This document shows positions 35,007-43,614 of a stretch of 64,000 nucleotides of DNA, piece after piece. Within the stretch, counting starts at the first letter, position 1; each line of letters starts with the position of its first letter. The stretch is from Sorangium aterium. GTDB taxonomy: Bacteria > Myxococcota_A > Polyangia > Polyangiales > Polyangiaceae. Made by a program: the position numbers and the translations under genes. Below the pieces are notes generated by a model. That model was given only the letters and a program-made list of their open reading frames with translations, searched no databases and had not been told where the DNA came from. Location: positions 1,674,001-1,738,000 of the forward strand of contig NZ_JAQNDK010000001.1 of assembly GCF_028368935.1 (NCBI RefSeq), given 5' to 3'.

Positions 35007-35058
35007 CTAATGATTAGTACAAGATATCGCTCTACTATGATATATTAGTATACCTAAT
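35007..35058. promoter_or_regulatory. CTAAT/ATTAG boxes between LysR and nitroreductase genes
   Basis: This AT-rich stretch holds the palindrome CTAATGATTAG (35007-35017). It also holds a second inverted pair, ATTAG (35044-35048) and CTAAT (35054-35058), the latter overlapping the LysR start codon. LysR regulators usually bind such AT-rich inverted boxes between divergent genes. TATGAT at 35036 could be a -10 element, which would make the LysR mRNA nearly leaderless. Confidence 0.5.
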
Positions 35059-36064
35059 GCTCGAGGCGCTCCCCGACGACCTGAATCTCCTGCTCGCGCT
35101 TGACGTGCTGCTGCGCGAGCGGCACGTGACGCGCGCTGCGAAGCGGCTCGGCATCACGCAGTCGGCTGCGAGCCAGCGGCTCGGACGGCTGCGCGAGTTC
35201 TTCGGTGATGCGCTGCTCGCTCCGGGGCGGCCGCTGCTCGCCCTCACGCCGCGCGCCGAGGCGCTCGCCGATCCGCTGGCTCAGGCGCTCGCGAACCTGC
35301 GAGCGGCGGTCCAGGCCGGTGCGCCGTTCGACCCAGCGACGTCGGAGCGCCGCTTCGTGCTGCTCGGCAACGACCTGCTGGAGGCGGTTGCGCTGCCGCG
35401 GCTCTTGCCCATGCTGGCGCGCGAGGCGCCGTACATCACGGTGCAGGTCGACCGCGCCGAAGCGGACTTCGTGAGGCGGCTCGAGCGGGGAACGGCGGAT
35501 CTGGCGTTCGTCCCGGAGTTCCTCGTGCCCCCGTCGTCACGACAGCTGCGCTTGCCGGAGGAGCGATTCGTGACGCTGATGCGCAGCGACCATCCTGCAG
35601 CGACACAGCGGCTGACCCTGGAGCGCTATCTGGAGCTCGGGCACGTGCTGATCGCTCCGCACGGCATGCCGGGCAGCCTGGTCGATCGCGCGCTGGAAGC
35701 TCGTGGGCGGCGCCGGAGGATCGTCGCGCAGGTCCAGCACTTCGTGACGGTGCCTTTCCTGATCGCGGCCTCGGACCTCGTGGTGACGTGTCCAGCGACC
35801 GTCGCGGCATTGTCGACGCCCTTCGGCCTACGCGCGGTCCGGCCTCCGGTCGAGCTCGGCGTGGACCGATCTTCGGCTGTCTGGCACGAGCGCGTGCACG
35901 ACGATCCAGGCCATCGCTGGCTGCGCTCCTGGCTCAGCAAGGCGATCCGCGCGGGTGCGAGGGCCCGACCCCGAGGGCCCGACCCAACCAGGTTGACCCG
36001 ACCCAGGTTGACCGGAAGGGCGACCCAGGTTGACCGGAAGGGGAAACCCGACCCAGCAGGTTGA
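35057..36064 (+). CDS. LysR-family regulator with repeat-derived tail
   Basis: A 335-residue protein. The N-terminal winged helix is clear: L-D-V-L-L-R-E-R-H-V-T-R-A-A-K-R-L-G-I-T-Q-S-A-A-S-Q-R-L. The effector domain follows (A-D-L-A-F-V-P-E-F and later S-D-L-V-V-T-C-P). ATG 35057 has no ribosome site and sits within a regulatory box, so a leaderless transcript is likely. The normal family length ends near residue 300. The last 30 or so residues (P-D-P-T-R-L-T-R-P-R-L-T-G-R) are a translation of the REP-like repeats next to the RAYT gene. It probably controls itself and the divergent nitroreductase-like gene. Confidence 0.85.
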   Translation: MLEALPDDLNLLLALDVLLRERHVTRAAKRLGITQSAASQRLGRLREFFGDALLAPGRPLLALTPRAEALADPLAQALANLRAAVQAGAPFDPATSERRFVLLGNDLLEAVALPRLLPMLAREAPYITVQVDRAEADFVRRLERGTADLAFVPEFLVPPSSRQLRLPEERFVTLMRSDHPAATQRLTLERYLELGHVLIAPHGMPGSLVDRALEARGRRRRIVAQVQHFVTVPFLIAASDLVVTCPATVAALSTPFGLRAVRPPVELGVDRSSAVWHERVHDDPGHRWLRSWLSKAIRAGARARPRGPDPTRLTRPRLTGRATQVDRKGKPDPAG

Positions 36065-36075
36065 CCCGACCGCAG
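35978..36075. repeat. REP-like copies upstream of the RAYT gene
   Basis: Four copies of the core lie here: CCAACCAGGTTGACC, two of ACCCAGGTTGACCGGAAGGG, and a fourth in which CAGGTTGACC follows CCCAG. ACCCAGGTTGACC at 36001-36013 is exactly inverted as GGTCAACCTGGGT at 37160-37172, on the far side of the transposase gene. Confidence 0.85.
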
Positions 36076-36182
36076 GGGTGGCTGAGCACAGTCCGACATG
36101 GCGCCGCCACCAGACGGCACGGGCAAGTACTTGAGATCGTTCACCGCAATCGCCGGCACGGCTCTTGGAGTTCTGCACGACC

Positions 36183-37103
36183 ATGAGCCAGCCCCGCCAG
36201 ATCGCGCCCGGCGCAACCTACCTGATCACCCGTCGCGTCCTGCGCCGGCATCTCCTCTTTCGCCCCGATGCAGCCATCACTCAGCTCTTGGTCTACGCCC
36301 TCGCGGTCTCGACCCGTCGCTACGGCATCAGCGTCCACGCGCTTTGCGCGATGTCGACGCACCTGCACCTCGTCGTGACCGATGCGAACGGCGTTCTGCC
36401 GCGCTTCCTGCAGTTCTTCCATCGCATCGTCGCGCTGGGCACGAAGGTGCTTCGCGCGTGGGAAGGGCCGGTGTGGGACCACGAAGCCACGAGCGTGGTG
36501 CGGCTACTGACACGCGCGGCGGTCGTGGAGAAGATCGCCTATGTCCTCGCAAACCCTGTGGCCGCTGGACTCGTCCCGCATGCGCATGAGTGGCCGGGCG
36601 CCAAGGTGAAGGTGGGCGAGATCGGCCTGGGCGTGTTGTGCGCAGCGCGTCCCGCCGCATACTTCGACCCGAAAAATCCACAGTGGCCGGAGGAAGCTAC
36701 ACTGTCACTCGCGCTGCCGCCGACCATCGACCATGACCGCGCGGAAGACTTTCGCCATGCCATCGCCGCCGAGCTCGAGAGGCAGGAATTGCAGGCGCAA
36801 GCGGAGGTGAAGCAGCAAGGGCGCCGCTTCCTTGGCGCGGAGCAAGCCGGCAAGGTCTCACCTCATGAGCGCGTCACGAGCCTCGAGGCGCCGCGCTCTG
36901 GCAATCCAACGTTTGCAGTCGGCCGCAAACAGGGCGACGCATGGCGCGTGGCTCGTGCCGCTGTGCGCGGGTTTCGCGCCTTGTACCGCGCGGCGCTCGA
37001 TCGGTGGCGTGCCGGAGTGCGCAGCGTGGTATTCCCGGCAGGAACGTGGTGGATGTGCACGTTTCACGGCGCCAACACGGCCGATGTCGTGCTCACGGTG
37101 TAG
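36183..37103 (+). CDS. REP-associated tyrosine transposase (RAYT)
   Basis: A 306-residue single-strand transposase of the Y1/IS200-like superfamily. The HUH motif is M-S-T-H-L-H-L-V-V (His 60, His 62). The catalytic Tyr is probably Tyr 120 in K-I-A-Y-V-L-A-N-P-V-A-A-G-L-V, the Y-x-x-x-N-P pattern typical of this group. ATG 36183 has TGGAG 11 nt upstream. RAYT proteins are domesticated or non-autonomous transposases that spread REP palindromes. This one has a C-terminal extension of about 150 residues with no known motif. It lies between inverted copies of the CCCAGGTTGACC repeat, and related repeats occur at several other loci here, as expected if it mobilises them. Confidence 0.85.
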   Translation: MSQPRQIAPGATYLITRRVLRRHLLFRPDAAITQLLVYALAVSTRRYGISVHALCAMSTHLHLVVTDANGVLPRFLQFFHRIVALGTKVLRAWEGPVWDHEATSVVRLLTRAAVVEKIAYVLANPVAAGLVPHAHEWPGAKVKVGEIGLGVLCAARPAAYFDPKNPQWPEEATLSLALPPTIDHDRAEDFRHAIAAELERQELQAQAEVKQQGRRFLGAEQAGKVSPHERVTSLEAPRSGNPTFAVGRKQGDAWRVARAAVRGFRALYRAALDRWRAGVRSVVFPAGTWWMCTFHGANTADVVLTV

Positions 37104-37125
37104 GTGCTTCGAGGGTGGAAGGGTA

Positions 37126-37189
37126 GCGACAACCTGGGTGAGGTAGCGCGCGGCTCGCGGGTCAACCTGGGTGGCTCGGGTTGTTCGTG
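37126..37189. repeat. Inverted REP-like copies downstream of the RAYT gene
   Basis: GACAACCTGGGTG and GGTCAACCTGGGTGG lie in the opposite orientation to the upstream set. The second contains the stop codon of the minus-strand TPR gene (TGA at 37164-37162), so that protein ends in repeat-encoded residues. Confidence 0.8.
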
Positions 37190-38949
37190 ACGACAAACCC
37201 CAGCGCCTCCACGCTGGCGCGGGCGTCGCCGTCCCAGCCGAGCTGCGGATCCAGGCGAAGCTCGCCCGGCGCGAGCACGGCGGGCAGCGCCATCAGACCA
37301 ACGAGCTCGACCGCATCGAGCTCCGCGCCGGTGTCGCCCGCGAACGGCGGACACAGTACGCGCCCTGCCGGCGCGAGCGCCAGCGCTGCGCGCAGCGGCT
37401 CGCCCAGCGTCGCGCGCAGCACGGCTAGATCGTTGCCGACGGCGGCTGGCGTGGCGACCGCCGGCCAGATCCAAACCGTGAAGCCGGGCAGGTCGGCCAC
37501 GCAGACCGCCATCGCGCGCTCGGGGGGGAGCGCGCGGCCACGGGTGCCGAGGGGCGATGCCGCGATCGCCGCGACGATGAGCCCCGGCCGGGCGAGCGTC
37601 AATGCTGCGAGCCGACCGAGGTTGCGCTGAGCCGCCGTCCGGCGAGCGGCGATCGCGGCAAGGTGGTCAGGACGATCGTAAACGAGCTCGACCTCGCGCT
37701 GCATTGCCACGTGAGGCGATGTCTGCGCCGCCGCGGCGAGCGCCCGCTCGCGGGCATCGCCATCCGGCGCCGGCCTTCCCATCGCCGGGGGTGGGTCCAT
37801 TTCCTCGATTTCCAGACGCTCCCGGAGCAGCTGCGCCACCCGCGAGGACAGACCCAGGGAGCCGAGCGACCAGGCGGCGGAGAACCAGTCCGCCGGCTCC
37901 GCGGGCGCGAGCGCCTCGGCCGACGCGCGATCCCAGGCGGCGAGCGCCTCTCCGAGCGGAAGGCCGAGCGCGCGGAAGAGCGCGCCCGCCTCGTCGAGCG
38001 CCGCCGCCGCGCCCGGATCGCCGAGATCCCGCCGCGCGCGCCCGATCGCCCTCGAAGCGTAAGCGACCCAGGTTCGGAGCGGCGGCGCGGCGCGCTCGGC
38101 AATGTCGCGGGCGGAGGTCGCCAGCGCGAGGGCGTCGTCGGCGCGGCCGAGCTCGAGCGCAAGCTCCGAGAGGAACGTGAGGGCGCGCGCGCGGCCGAAC
38201 GCGTCGCCGAGGCGCGCGCACAGCCACTCCTGTCGCTGGAGCGGGGCCCGGGCGCGCTCCAGGGCGCCGAGGCCGAGCGCCGCCGCGCCGAGCTGGCCGC
38301 AGGCGATCGCCTCGCCCACGGAATCGCCGCGGCGGCGGTGGAGCTCGGCCGCGTGCTCGAGCAGCGCCTCGGCCGCGCCGTGCGCGCCGAGGGTCACGTA
38401 GAGCGTGCCGAGCGAGTTCAGGATCTGCGCGCGCTCGCCGAGGAACGGCTCCGAGCGGCGCAGCGCCGACAGCAGCGTGCGCTGCGCAGCCGCCGCGTCG
38501 CCGAGGAGCCGCTCGGCCGTACCGCGGTAGTGGGCGGCGACGACGGCGGCGCGGCGGCCGGGATCGCCTGCGGCCGCGACGGCGTCGAGCTCCGCGATGG
38601 CGGACGCACAGGCCGATCGTACGTCGCGGCGCAAGCGCGCGAGCGCCGCCTCGCACCGCGCGAGGTCACGGGCCTCGGTGGCCCCTTCTCGGTCGAACGC
38701 GGCGACAGCGCCGTCGAGGTGCAGGACGGCGGCGTCCAGCGCCCCCTCACGCAACGCGAGCGCGCCGCGCCCAAAGCCGAGCGCCGCCGCGACGAGCGGG
38801 CCGCCATGAGGCGCCGCCGCCGCAGGATCGCGGCCGGCACCGAGGAGCGCCTCGACGCGGTCGAGCTCGGCGCGGACCTCTGCGCCCGGCGCGCTCCGCA
38901 GCAGCCGCGACAGCGGCGACACGCTTTCGAGCGGATCAAGCGGGAGCAC
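37162..38949 (-). CDS. TPR-repeat protein
   Basis: A 595-residue cytoplasmic protein from GTG 38949, overlapping the upstream subtilisin stop by 14 nt. Residues about 60-400 are Ala/Leu-rich helical pairs of the TPR type (for example A-Q-I-L-N-S-L-G-T-L-Y-V-T-L-G-A-H-G-A-A-E-A-L-L). The C-terminal 170 residues (after R-E-V-E-L-V-Y-D-R-P-D-H) form a separate domain that I do not recognise. The last residues come from a REP-like repeat. As third gene of the GAF-protease-TPR operon it is probably a binding partner or substrate of the protease; this is inference. Confidence 0.75.
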   Translation of the reverse strand: MLPLDPLESVSPLSRLLRSAPGAEVRAELDRVEALLGAGRDPAAAAPHGGPLVAAALGFGRGALALREGALDAAVLHLDGAVAAFDREGATEARDLARCEAALARLRRDVRSACASAIAELDAVAAAGDPGRRAAVVAAHYRGTAERLLGDAAAAQRTLLSALRRSEPFLGERAQILNSLGTLYVTLGAHGAAEALLEHAAELHRRRGDSVGEAIACGQLGAAALGLGALERARAPLQRQEWLCARLGDAFGRARALTFLSELALELGRADDALALATSARDIAERAAPPLRTWVAYASRAIGRARRDLGDPGAAAALDEAGALFRALGLPLGEALAAWDRASAEALAPAEPADWFSAAWSLGSLGLSSRVAQLLRERLEIEEMDPPPAMGRPAPDGDARERALAAAAQTSPHVAMQREVELVYDRPDHLAAIAARRTAAQRNLGRLAALTLARPGLIVAAIAASPLGTRGRALPPERAMAVCVADLPGFTVWIWPAVATPAAVGNDLAVLRATLGEPLRAALALAPAGRVLCPPFAGDTGAELDAVELVGLMALPAVLAPGELRLDPQLGWDGDARASVEALGFVVTNNPSHPG

Positions 38950-39775
38950 CGCGCTCCTCCACCCCCTCGCCGCGCGCCCCGCGCGCGAGCCCGTGCAGCG
39001 CCGCCTTCACCGCCTCGATCGAGAGCTCCGGCCAGGCGGCGCGGATGCGCGCGACGTGCGCGGTCACGTGGGGCGCAGCGAACGACGTGCCGGTCCAGCG
39101 CCGCTCGCCGCCGCCGGGCGCGGGCGCGAGCACGTCGTCGCCGGGCGCGAGGATCTCGTGGTCGAGCGTGAGCTCGCTCCGGAGCGCCTCCGGGTCCTGG
39201 AAGGCCCCTCTACCGACGCCGATCAACGACTTGAAGCGCCCTGGATAGGTGCGGAACGCCGCCGCGTTCGGGCCGGCGGCCACGAGCACGACCTCCGCGG
39301 TGTAGGCGGCGTCCGCGACCTCGTAGAGCTCGACCAGCGAGCGGTAGTCGCCCGGGCGGAGCGGCGCGTTCTTCGGGATGTCGATGCCGAGGCTCAGGTT
39401 GACCACAGAAAATCGCTCGCCGACGCAGAAGCGCAGCGCGGCGACGAGCCCGTCACGCGAGCACCGCCCGTCGTCGCCGAGCGCGCGGACGCTCGTGATC
39501 TCGGCCGCGGGCGCCATGCGGTGGACGATGCCCGCGCACGCCGTCCCGTGCCCGCTGAGATCTCCCGGAGCGCACGGCGCGACCCCGTACGCGCCGCCGC
39601 CAGCGCCGCGCTGGACCAGGGCGACGTGCCGCAGCGCCGCTGCGCGCAGCGCGGGGTGCGAGGCATCGACGCCGGAGTCGATCAGCGCGACGCGCACGCC
39701 GGCGCCGCTTCGCGAGCTCGGGCGTGGCGCACCGTGGAGTTCGCCGCCCGGTCCTGCCGGAGAAGCCGTGGTCAC
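38936..39775 (-). CDS. Intracellular subtilisin-like serine protease (S8)
   Basis: A 279-residue protein from GTG 39775, which overlaps the GAF gene stop by 4 nt (GTGA). The triad is complete: Asp in V-A-L-I-D-S-G-V-D (near 33), His in L-S-G-H-G-T-A-C-A-G, Ser in G-T-S-F-A-A-P-H-V-T-A. The oxyanion Asn region reads V-A-A-G-P-N, with Gly-Pro-Asn instead of the usual Ala-Gly-Asn. There is no signal peptide and no propeptide, and the protein is short for the family, so it should act inside the cell on specific targets. The GAF protein before it and TPR protein after it suggest a signal-controlled protease unit. Confidence 0.9.
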   Translation of the reverse strand: MTTASPAGPGGELHGAPRPSSRSGAGVRVALIDSGVDASHPALRAAALRHVALVQRGAGGGAYGVAPCAPGDLSGHGTACAGIVHRMAPAAEITSVRALGDDGRCSRDGLVAALRFCVGERFSVVNLSLGIDIPKNAPLRPGDYRSLVELYEVADAAYTAEVVLVAAGPNAAAFRTYPGRFKSLIGVGRGAFQDPEALRSELTLDHEILAPGDDVLAPAPGGGERRWTGTSFAAPHVTAHVARIRAAWPELSIEAVKAALHGLARGARGEGVEERGAPA

Positions 39776-40722
39776 GCGGAGCTCCCCTCCCCTGCGGAGG
39801 CCGGCGGCCCTGCATCGCCGGCGCCGCTCGCGTAGGCGTCGATCCGCGCGAGGAGGTCGAGGGCCAGGCGGGCCTCCGCCTCGCCGCGCTCGGCGAGCCT
39901 CCCCACCACCGCAGCGAGCTCCAGGCGGCGGCGGTACTCGGGCGTGAGGCGCAGCGCGTGGATGTGCCGCTCCAGCGCCGCGCGGAGCGAGGTCGGCGGC
40001 GGTGCCGCTCCTTCCGGGATGGGAGGCTCCGCGCCCGACGCTTCTCGCCGGCCCGGCCCCGCCGCCGGCTGGCCTGGCGCCTGCGCGAGCAGGTCGGGCA
40101 TCGCGCGCGCGAAGAGCTCGAAGACGACGCGCTCGGTGCGGAACGACTCCACGGTGAGCGCGAGGACCTCGGCGAGCCGCTCGGCCATGTCGAGCTCCCG
40201 CCCTCCGAGGGGCGCCCCGTGCGAGAGCAGCGCGGCGCCGCCAACGATCGCGTCGCCGACGCGGATCGGCACGAAGATCGCGGACGTCGGCGCGGCGCCT
40301 AGGAGCGGCCGGAGCGGCGCGATCATCGGATCGCCGTCGGACAGCTCCACCGCGTGCCCGCCGCCGCCACCGAGCAGGTATGCGAACGGGGTGCCGCTCG
40401 GCGGCAGCTCCGCGCCCGGGGCGCGGAAGCCGACCGCGTCGGCGACGACAGGGACCGTGAGCCGCCCGAGCGTTTCCATCTCGAGCGCGACGAGCGCCTC
40501 CGAGCACGGCATCGCGAGGCACGCGAAGCGCAGGTGCTCCCCGAGCCCGCGCACCCGCGCCTCCACCGCGCCGAGGAGCGCCGCCGACTCGACGGTCGAG
40601 AGCAGGTCGCGGAGGCGCGCCGTGAAGGGCGCGAGCGGCGAGCGCAGCGCGTGCGGGTGGGGCGGGAGGGCCCGCGCCGGGGCGGGCGAGACACCCGGCG
40701 CGGAGCGGTCGGCGAGCGGCAT
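39772..40722 (-). CDS. GAF-domain protein
   Basis: A 316-residue soluble protein, first gene of a three-gene operon. Residues about 45-200 resemble a GAF sensor: L-L-S-T-V-E-S-A-A-L-L-G-A-V-E-A-R, L-G-A-A-P-T-S-A-I-F-V-P-I-R-V-G-D-A-I-V-G-G-A-A-L-L-S, then a long helix (E-L-D-M-A-E-R-L-A-E-V-L-A-L-T-V). An Ala/Pro linker and a helical tail follow. No catalytic output is visible. It may bind a small ligand or light-sensitive cofactor and steer the protease encoded next. The coupling through a 4-nt overlap supports equal production. Confidence 0.7.
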   Translation of the reverse strand: MPLADRSAPGVSPAPARALPPHPHALRSPLAPFTARLRDLLSTVESAALLGAVEARVRGLGEHLRFACLAMPCSEALVALEMETLGRLTVPVVADAVGFRAPGAELPPSGTPFAYLLGGGGGHAVELSDGDPMIAPLRPLLGAAPTSAIFVPIRVGDAIVGGAALLSHGAPLGGRELDMAERLAEVLALTVESFRTERVVFELFARAMPDLLAQAPGQPAAGPGRREASGAEPPIPEGAAPPPTSLRAALERHIHALRLTPEYRRRLELAAVVGRLAERGEAEARLALDLLARIDAYASGAGDAGPPASAGEGSSA

Positions 40723-40928
40723 GGGCCGCCGATGCTACCGCCGGACCGCGCCGGAGCGAACCGCCATGACATCCGTGAGATCCGGTTGACGTACCCAGCT
40801 CCTCTCCTAGCATGCAGTGACATGCGGCGATTCGGCTGTCCGGCGCACCGTCCGAAGCGTCCGTCCGCGCGCACGGCCGTTCGAGCGCGATCCACGGCCG
40901 CGAGGCCCCTCGATCCGGCGCGGTCGCG

Positions 40929-41534
40929 ATGAGCCCGCCCGTCCGCGAGGGGCGGCGTCGCCTCGCCGTCATCCTGTGGGGTGTCCTCGGTGTCGTGGCC
41001 GTGCTGGTCGAGGCCCTCTGTCGTCTCGGCGCGACGGCGGCGCGCATCCTGACGGTGCATGCGCTCACGACGGGACAGCTCGTCCTGCTCGCGGCCTGGA
41101 CGGTCACGATCGCCTACTTCGAGGGGTACCGCGGCTTTCAGCAGCGCTTCTCGCCGCGGGTCGTCGCGCGCGCGCTCCACCTCGCCGAGCACGGGCGGCC
41201 CCTCCACGTGGCGCTTGCGCCGCTCTACTGCATGGCGCTCCTCCACGCGACGCGCCGCCGGCTGATCGCGACGTGGGCGCTCGTCGCAGGCATCGTGGCG
41301 CTCATCCTGCTCGTGCGGCAGATGCCCCCGCCCTACCGCGCGATCGTCGACGCAGGCGTCGCCTTCGCGCTCGCCTGGGGGGCCGTATCCATCCTCGTTT
41401 GCCTCGCGCGAGGGCTCGCGGGCCGCCCGCTGGGAATCTCGGCGGACGTGCCCGAGGAGCCGCGCCGCGCTGCCATCGACGCCGAGCATCTCGCCCGCCA
41501 GGCCGCGCGGGCAGGCGGCCCCTGCGATCCGTGA
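40929..41534 (+). CDS. Four-helix membrane protein of unknown function
   Basis: A 201-residue protein. Hydrophobic segments are near residues 12-32, 45-63, 93-108 (weaker) and 112-128, with another near 138-158. Short basic loops (R-F-S-P-R-V-V-A-R-A and A-T-R-R-R) mark the cytoplasmic sides. The last 40 residues are charged and soluble. No family is recognised and no transporter motif is present. It is divergent from the GAF-protease-TPR operon (about 200 bp) and convergent with the ABC exporter. Confidence 0.65.
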   Translation: MSPPVREGRRRLAVILWGVLGVVAVLVEALCRLGATAARILTVHALTTGQLVLLAAWTVTIAYFEGYRGFQQRFSPRVVARALHLAEHGRPLHVALAPLYCMALLHATRRRLIATWALVAGIVALILLVRQMPPPYRAIVDAGVAFALAWGAVSILVCLARGLAGRPLGISADVPEEPRRAAIDAEHLARQAARAGGPCDP

Positions 41535-41571
41535 CCTCCGCGCGCGAGCGGGGTGACCGCGCGCGCCTTCA

Positions 41572-43479
41572 TCAGCCTGCCGCCGGGCTCGCGGACCGCT
41601 GCAGCGCCTCGGCCAGAAGCGACCGATAGAGCGGCGAGCTCTCGCGGAGGGATTCGTGCGTGCCCACCGCCGCGACCCGACCGCCGTCGAGCAACACGTT
41701 GAACGTCGACCTGAGGAGGTGCGGCGCGTGGGTCACGACGATGGCCGTGCGCCCGGCGGCGACCTCGCACGCCGTGCGGAGGACCGCCTCGGCGGTGGCG
41801 CCCGGCAGGCCCGCCTCCGGCTCGTCCAGCACGAAGACCCGCGGCTCGCGCAGCAGCACCCGCGCGAGCAGCAGCCGCCGCGCCTCACCGCCCGACAGGC
41901 TCGGCGGTGAGGCGCGCACCTCCGTCGCGAGGCCGCGCGCGAGCCGCGCCTCGCCCTCCGCCGGCGGCGCGCCTGCGAGCTCGTCGAGCTCCACGCGGCG
42001 GAGCGCCTCGCGCATGCGCTCCTCCGTGGGCGCGGGATCGAGGCCGAGCGCCAGGTTGTCCGCGATGCTCCGCTCGAACAGCCGCGTCGATTGCCCCACC
42101 ACGCCGAACAGCCGCGGGAGCTCCTCGGGCGGGATCTGCCGCAGATCCACGCCGCCCACGGCGATCGCGCCCGACGACGGATCGTCGAGGCGCAGGAGCA
42201 GGCGCAGGAGCATCGACTTGCCGCTGCCGGAGCGACCGCAGACGCCGACCACCGCTCCGGCGGGGATCGAGAGCGACACGCCGTCGAGGACGGGGCGGCT
42301 CGCGCCCGGCGGCGTGAACGTGACCCCCTCGAAGGCGATCGACAGGGGGCGCCTCGCCTCGCCGTCGAGGTGCATCGCGAGGCCGCCGGAGGGACGGGGC
42401 GGGTGCTCGGGCAGGCGCAGCAGCGCGAGCGTCGCGCGCAGCAGGGGGGCGCGCTCGATGAAGCCGGCGCGGAGGGCGTCGAGCGCCTCTAGGCGCGCCA
42501 TCAACAGCGGCACCACGAGCAGGAGCTCTCCGACCTCCCCCGCGCCGGCGCCCCCGCGGGAGGCCGCGAGCGCAGCGACGATGACGAGCGGCGAGAGCGC
42601 CGCGAGCGTGCCCTTGATCTGGCCGGAGACGGCGAGCGCCTGGCCGAAGCGGCGGCGCGCGTCCGCGACCCGGCGCGCGGCCACGGCGAGCTCTCCCTCG
42701 GCCTGGGCGCGCGCGCCGAGCAGGCGAAGGTCCTCCGCTCCCGCCAGCGCCTCGCCTACCGCGCCGAAGACGGCCGTGTCGGCGTGCTGCATCTCCCGCA
42801 TCGCCCGCGCCACGCGGCCCGAGGCCCGGTCCGCCGCGAGGCGCGAGGCCGCGAACAGCGCGGCGCCGCCCGCGAGGACGAGCGCCATGCCGCTCGAGAC
42901 CAGCGACCCGGCGAGGACCGCGAGCGTCGCGAGCGCCTGGGGCAAGCCGGTCGCGACGGCGATCGCGAAATCGGCGACGAGGCCGGCGTCCCGCGCGATC
43001 GCGAGCCGCACGACCTCCGCGCCCCGGACGGGCGGCGCGGGCCCGGCGCTCGGCGGCCGCGGCGCGGGCCCCGCCGCCTGCGCCGCGATGAGCGCGCGCC
43101 CGGCGGCGTCCACGTCGCGGGGCGAAGCGAACAACGCTGCCCGGAAGAGCGCGACGCGGAGCGCGGCGGTGAGGTCGCCGCCGAGCTCCGAGCTCTTCCG
43201 GCCCGAGAGCACCGCCAGGGAGGCGGACACGAGCGTGGCGCCGAGCGCGGCGAGGACCGCGGCCGCCGGCGGTGCGCCGGCGAGCAGCCGGGCGAGGGCG
43301 CCGCCGATGCCGCCCGAGGGCGGCGCCTCGCGCCCGGCGACGGCGCCGAGGGCCACGCCGGCGATCGCCGGGAGCAGGCCGGACAGCGCGCCCGCGAGCG
43401 ACGACCACGCCACGACGAGGGCGAGGCGCGCGGCGGCGCTGGACGAGGCACCGCGCAGGCCTCCCGATGACGACGACAT
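41572..43479 (-). CDS. ABC exporter, fused membrane and ATPase domains
   Basis: A 635-residue half-transporter from ATG 43479; ATG 43545 would add 22 residues. The N-terminal 340 residues hold five to six Ala/Leu/Val-rich membrane helices. The ATPase domain is complete: Walker A G-R-S-G-S-G-K-S, Q-loop V-V-G-Q-S-T-R-L-F, signature P-S-L-S-G-G-E-A-R-R, Walker B V-F-V-L-D-E-P and the H-loop V-T-H-A-P-H. The fusion order is that of MsbA- or CydC-type exporters and it should dimerise. The substrate is unknown; no peptide or lipid gene is adjacent. The gene for a lipoprotein starts divergently about 135 bp away. Confidence 0.9.
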   Translation of the reverse strand: MSSSSGGLRGASSSAAARLALVVAWSSLAGALSGLLPAIAGVALGAVAGREAPPSGGIGGALARLLAGAPPAAAVLAALGATLVSASLAVLSGRKSSELGGDLTAALRVALFRAALFASPRDVDAAGRALIAAQAAGPAPRPPSAGPAPPVRGAEVVRLAIARDAGLVADFAIAVATGLPQALATLAVLAGSLVSSGMALVLAGGAALFAASRLAADRASGRVARAMREMQHADTAVFGAVGEALAGAEDLRLLGARAQAEGELAVAARRVADARRRFGQALAVSGQIKGTLAALSPLVIVAALAASRGGAGAGEVGELLLVVPLLMARLEALDALRAGFIERAPLLRATLALLRLPEHPPRPSGGLAMHLDGEARRPLSIAFEGVTFTPPGASRPVLDGVSLSIPAGAVVGVCGRSGSGKSMLLRLLLRLDDPSSGAIAVGGVDLRQIPPEELPRLFGVVGQSTRLFERSIADNLALGLDPAPTEERMREALRRVELDELAGAPPAEGEARLARGLATEVRASPPSLSGGEARRLLLARVLLREPRVFVLDEPEAGLPGATAEAVLRTACEVAAGRTAIVVTHAPHLLRSTFNVLLDGGRVAAVGTHESLRESSPLYRSLLAEALQRSASPAAG

Positions 43480-43614
43480 GGGCGGTGCGCCCCCCTCGCG
43501 CAGCGAGCGAAGACCGATCCGCAGGATCGCGAGGAGCGCGCGCATCGACGTGCGATGCCACGGTACACTGCCGATGCCGTTGCGCGCGACGCGCATTCGA
43601 TCGACCCTCTCCTC

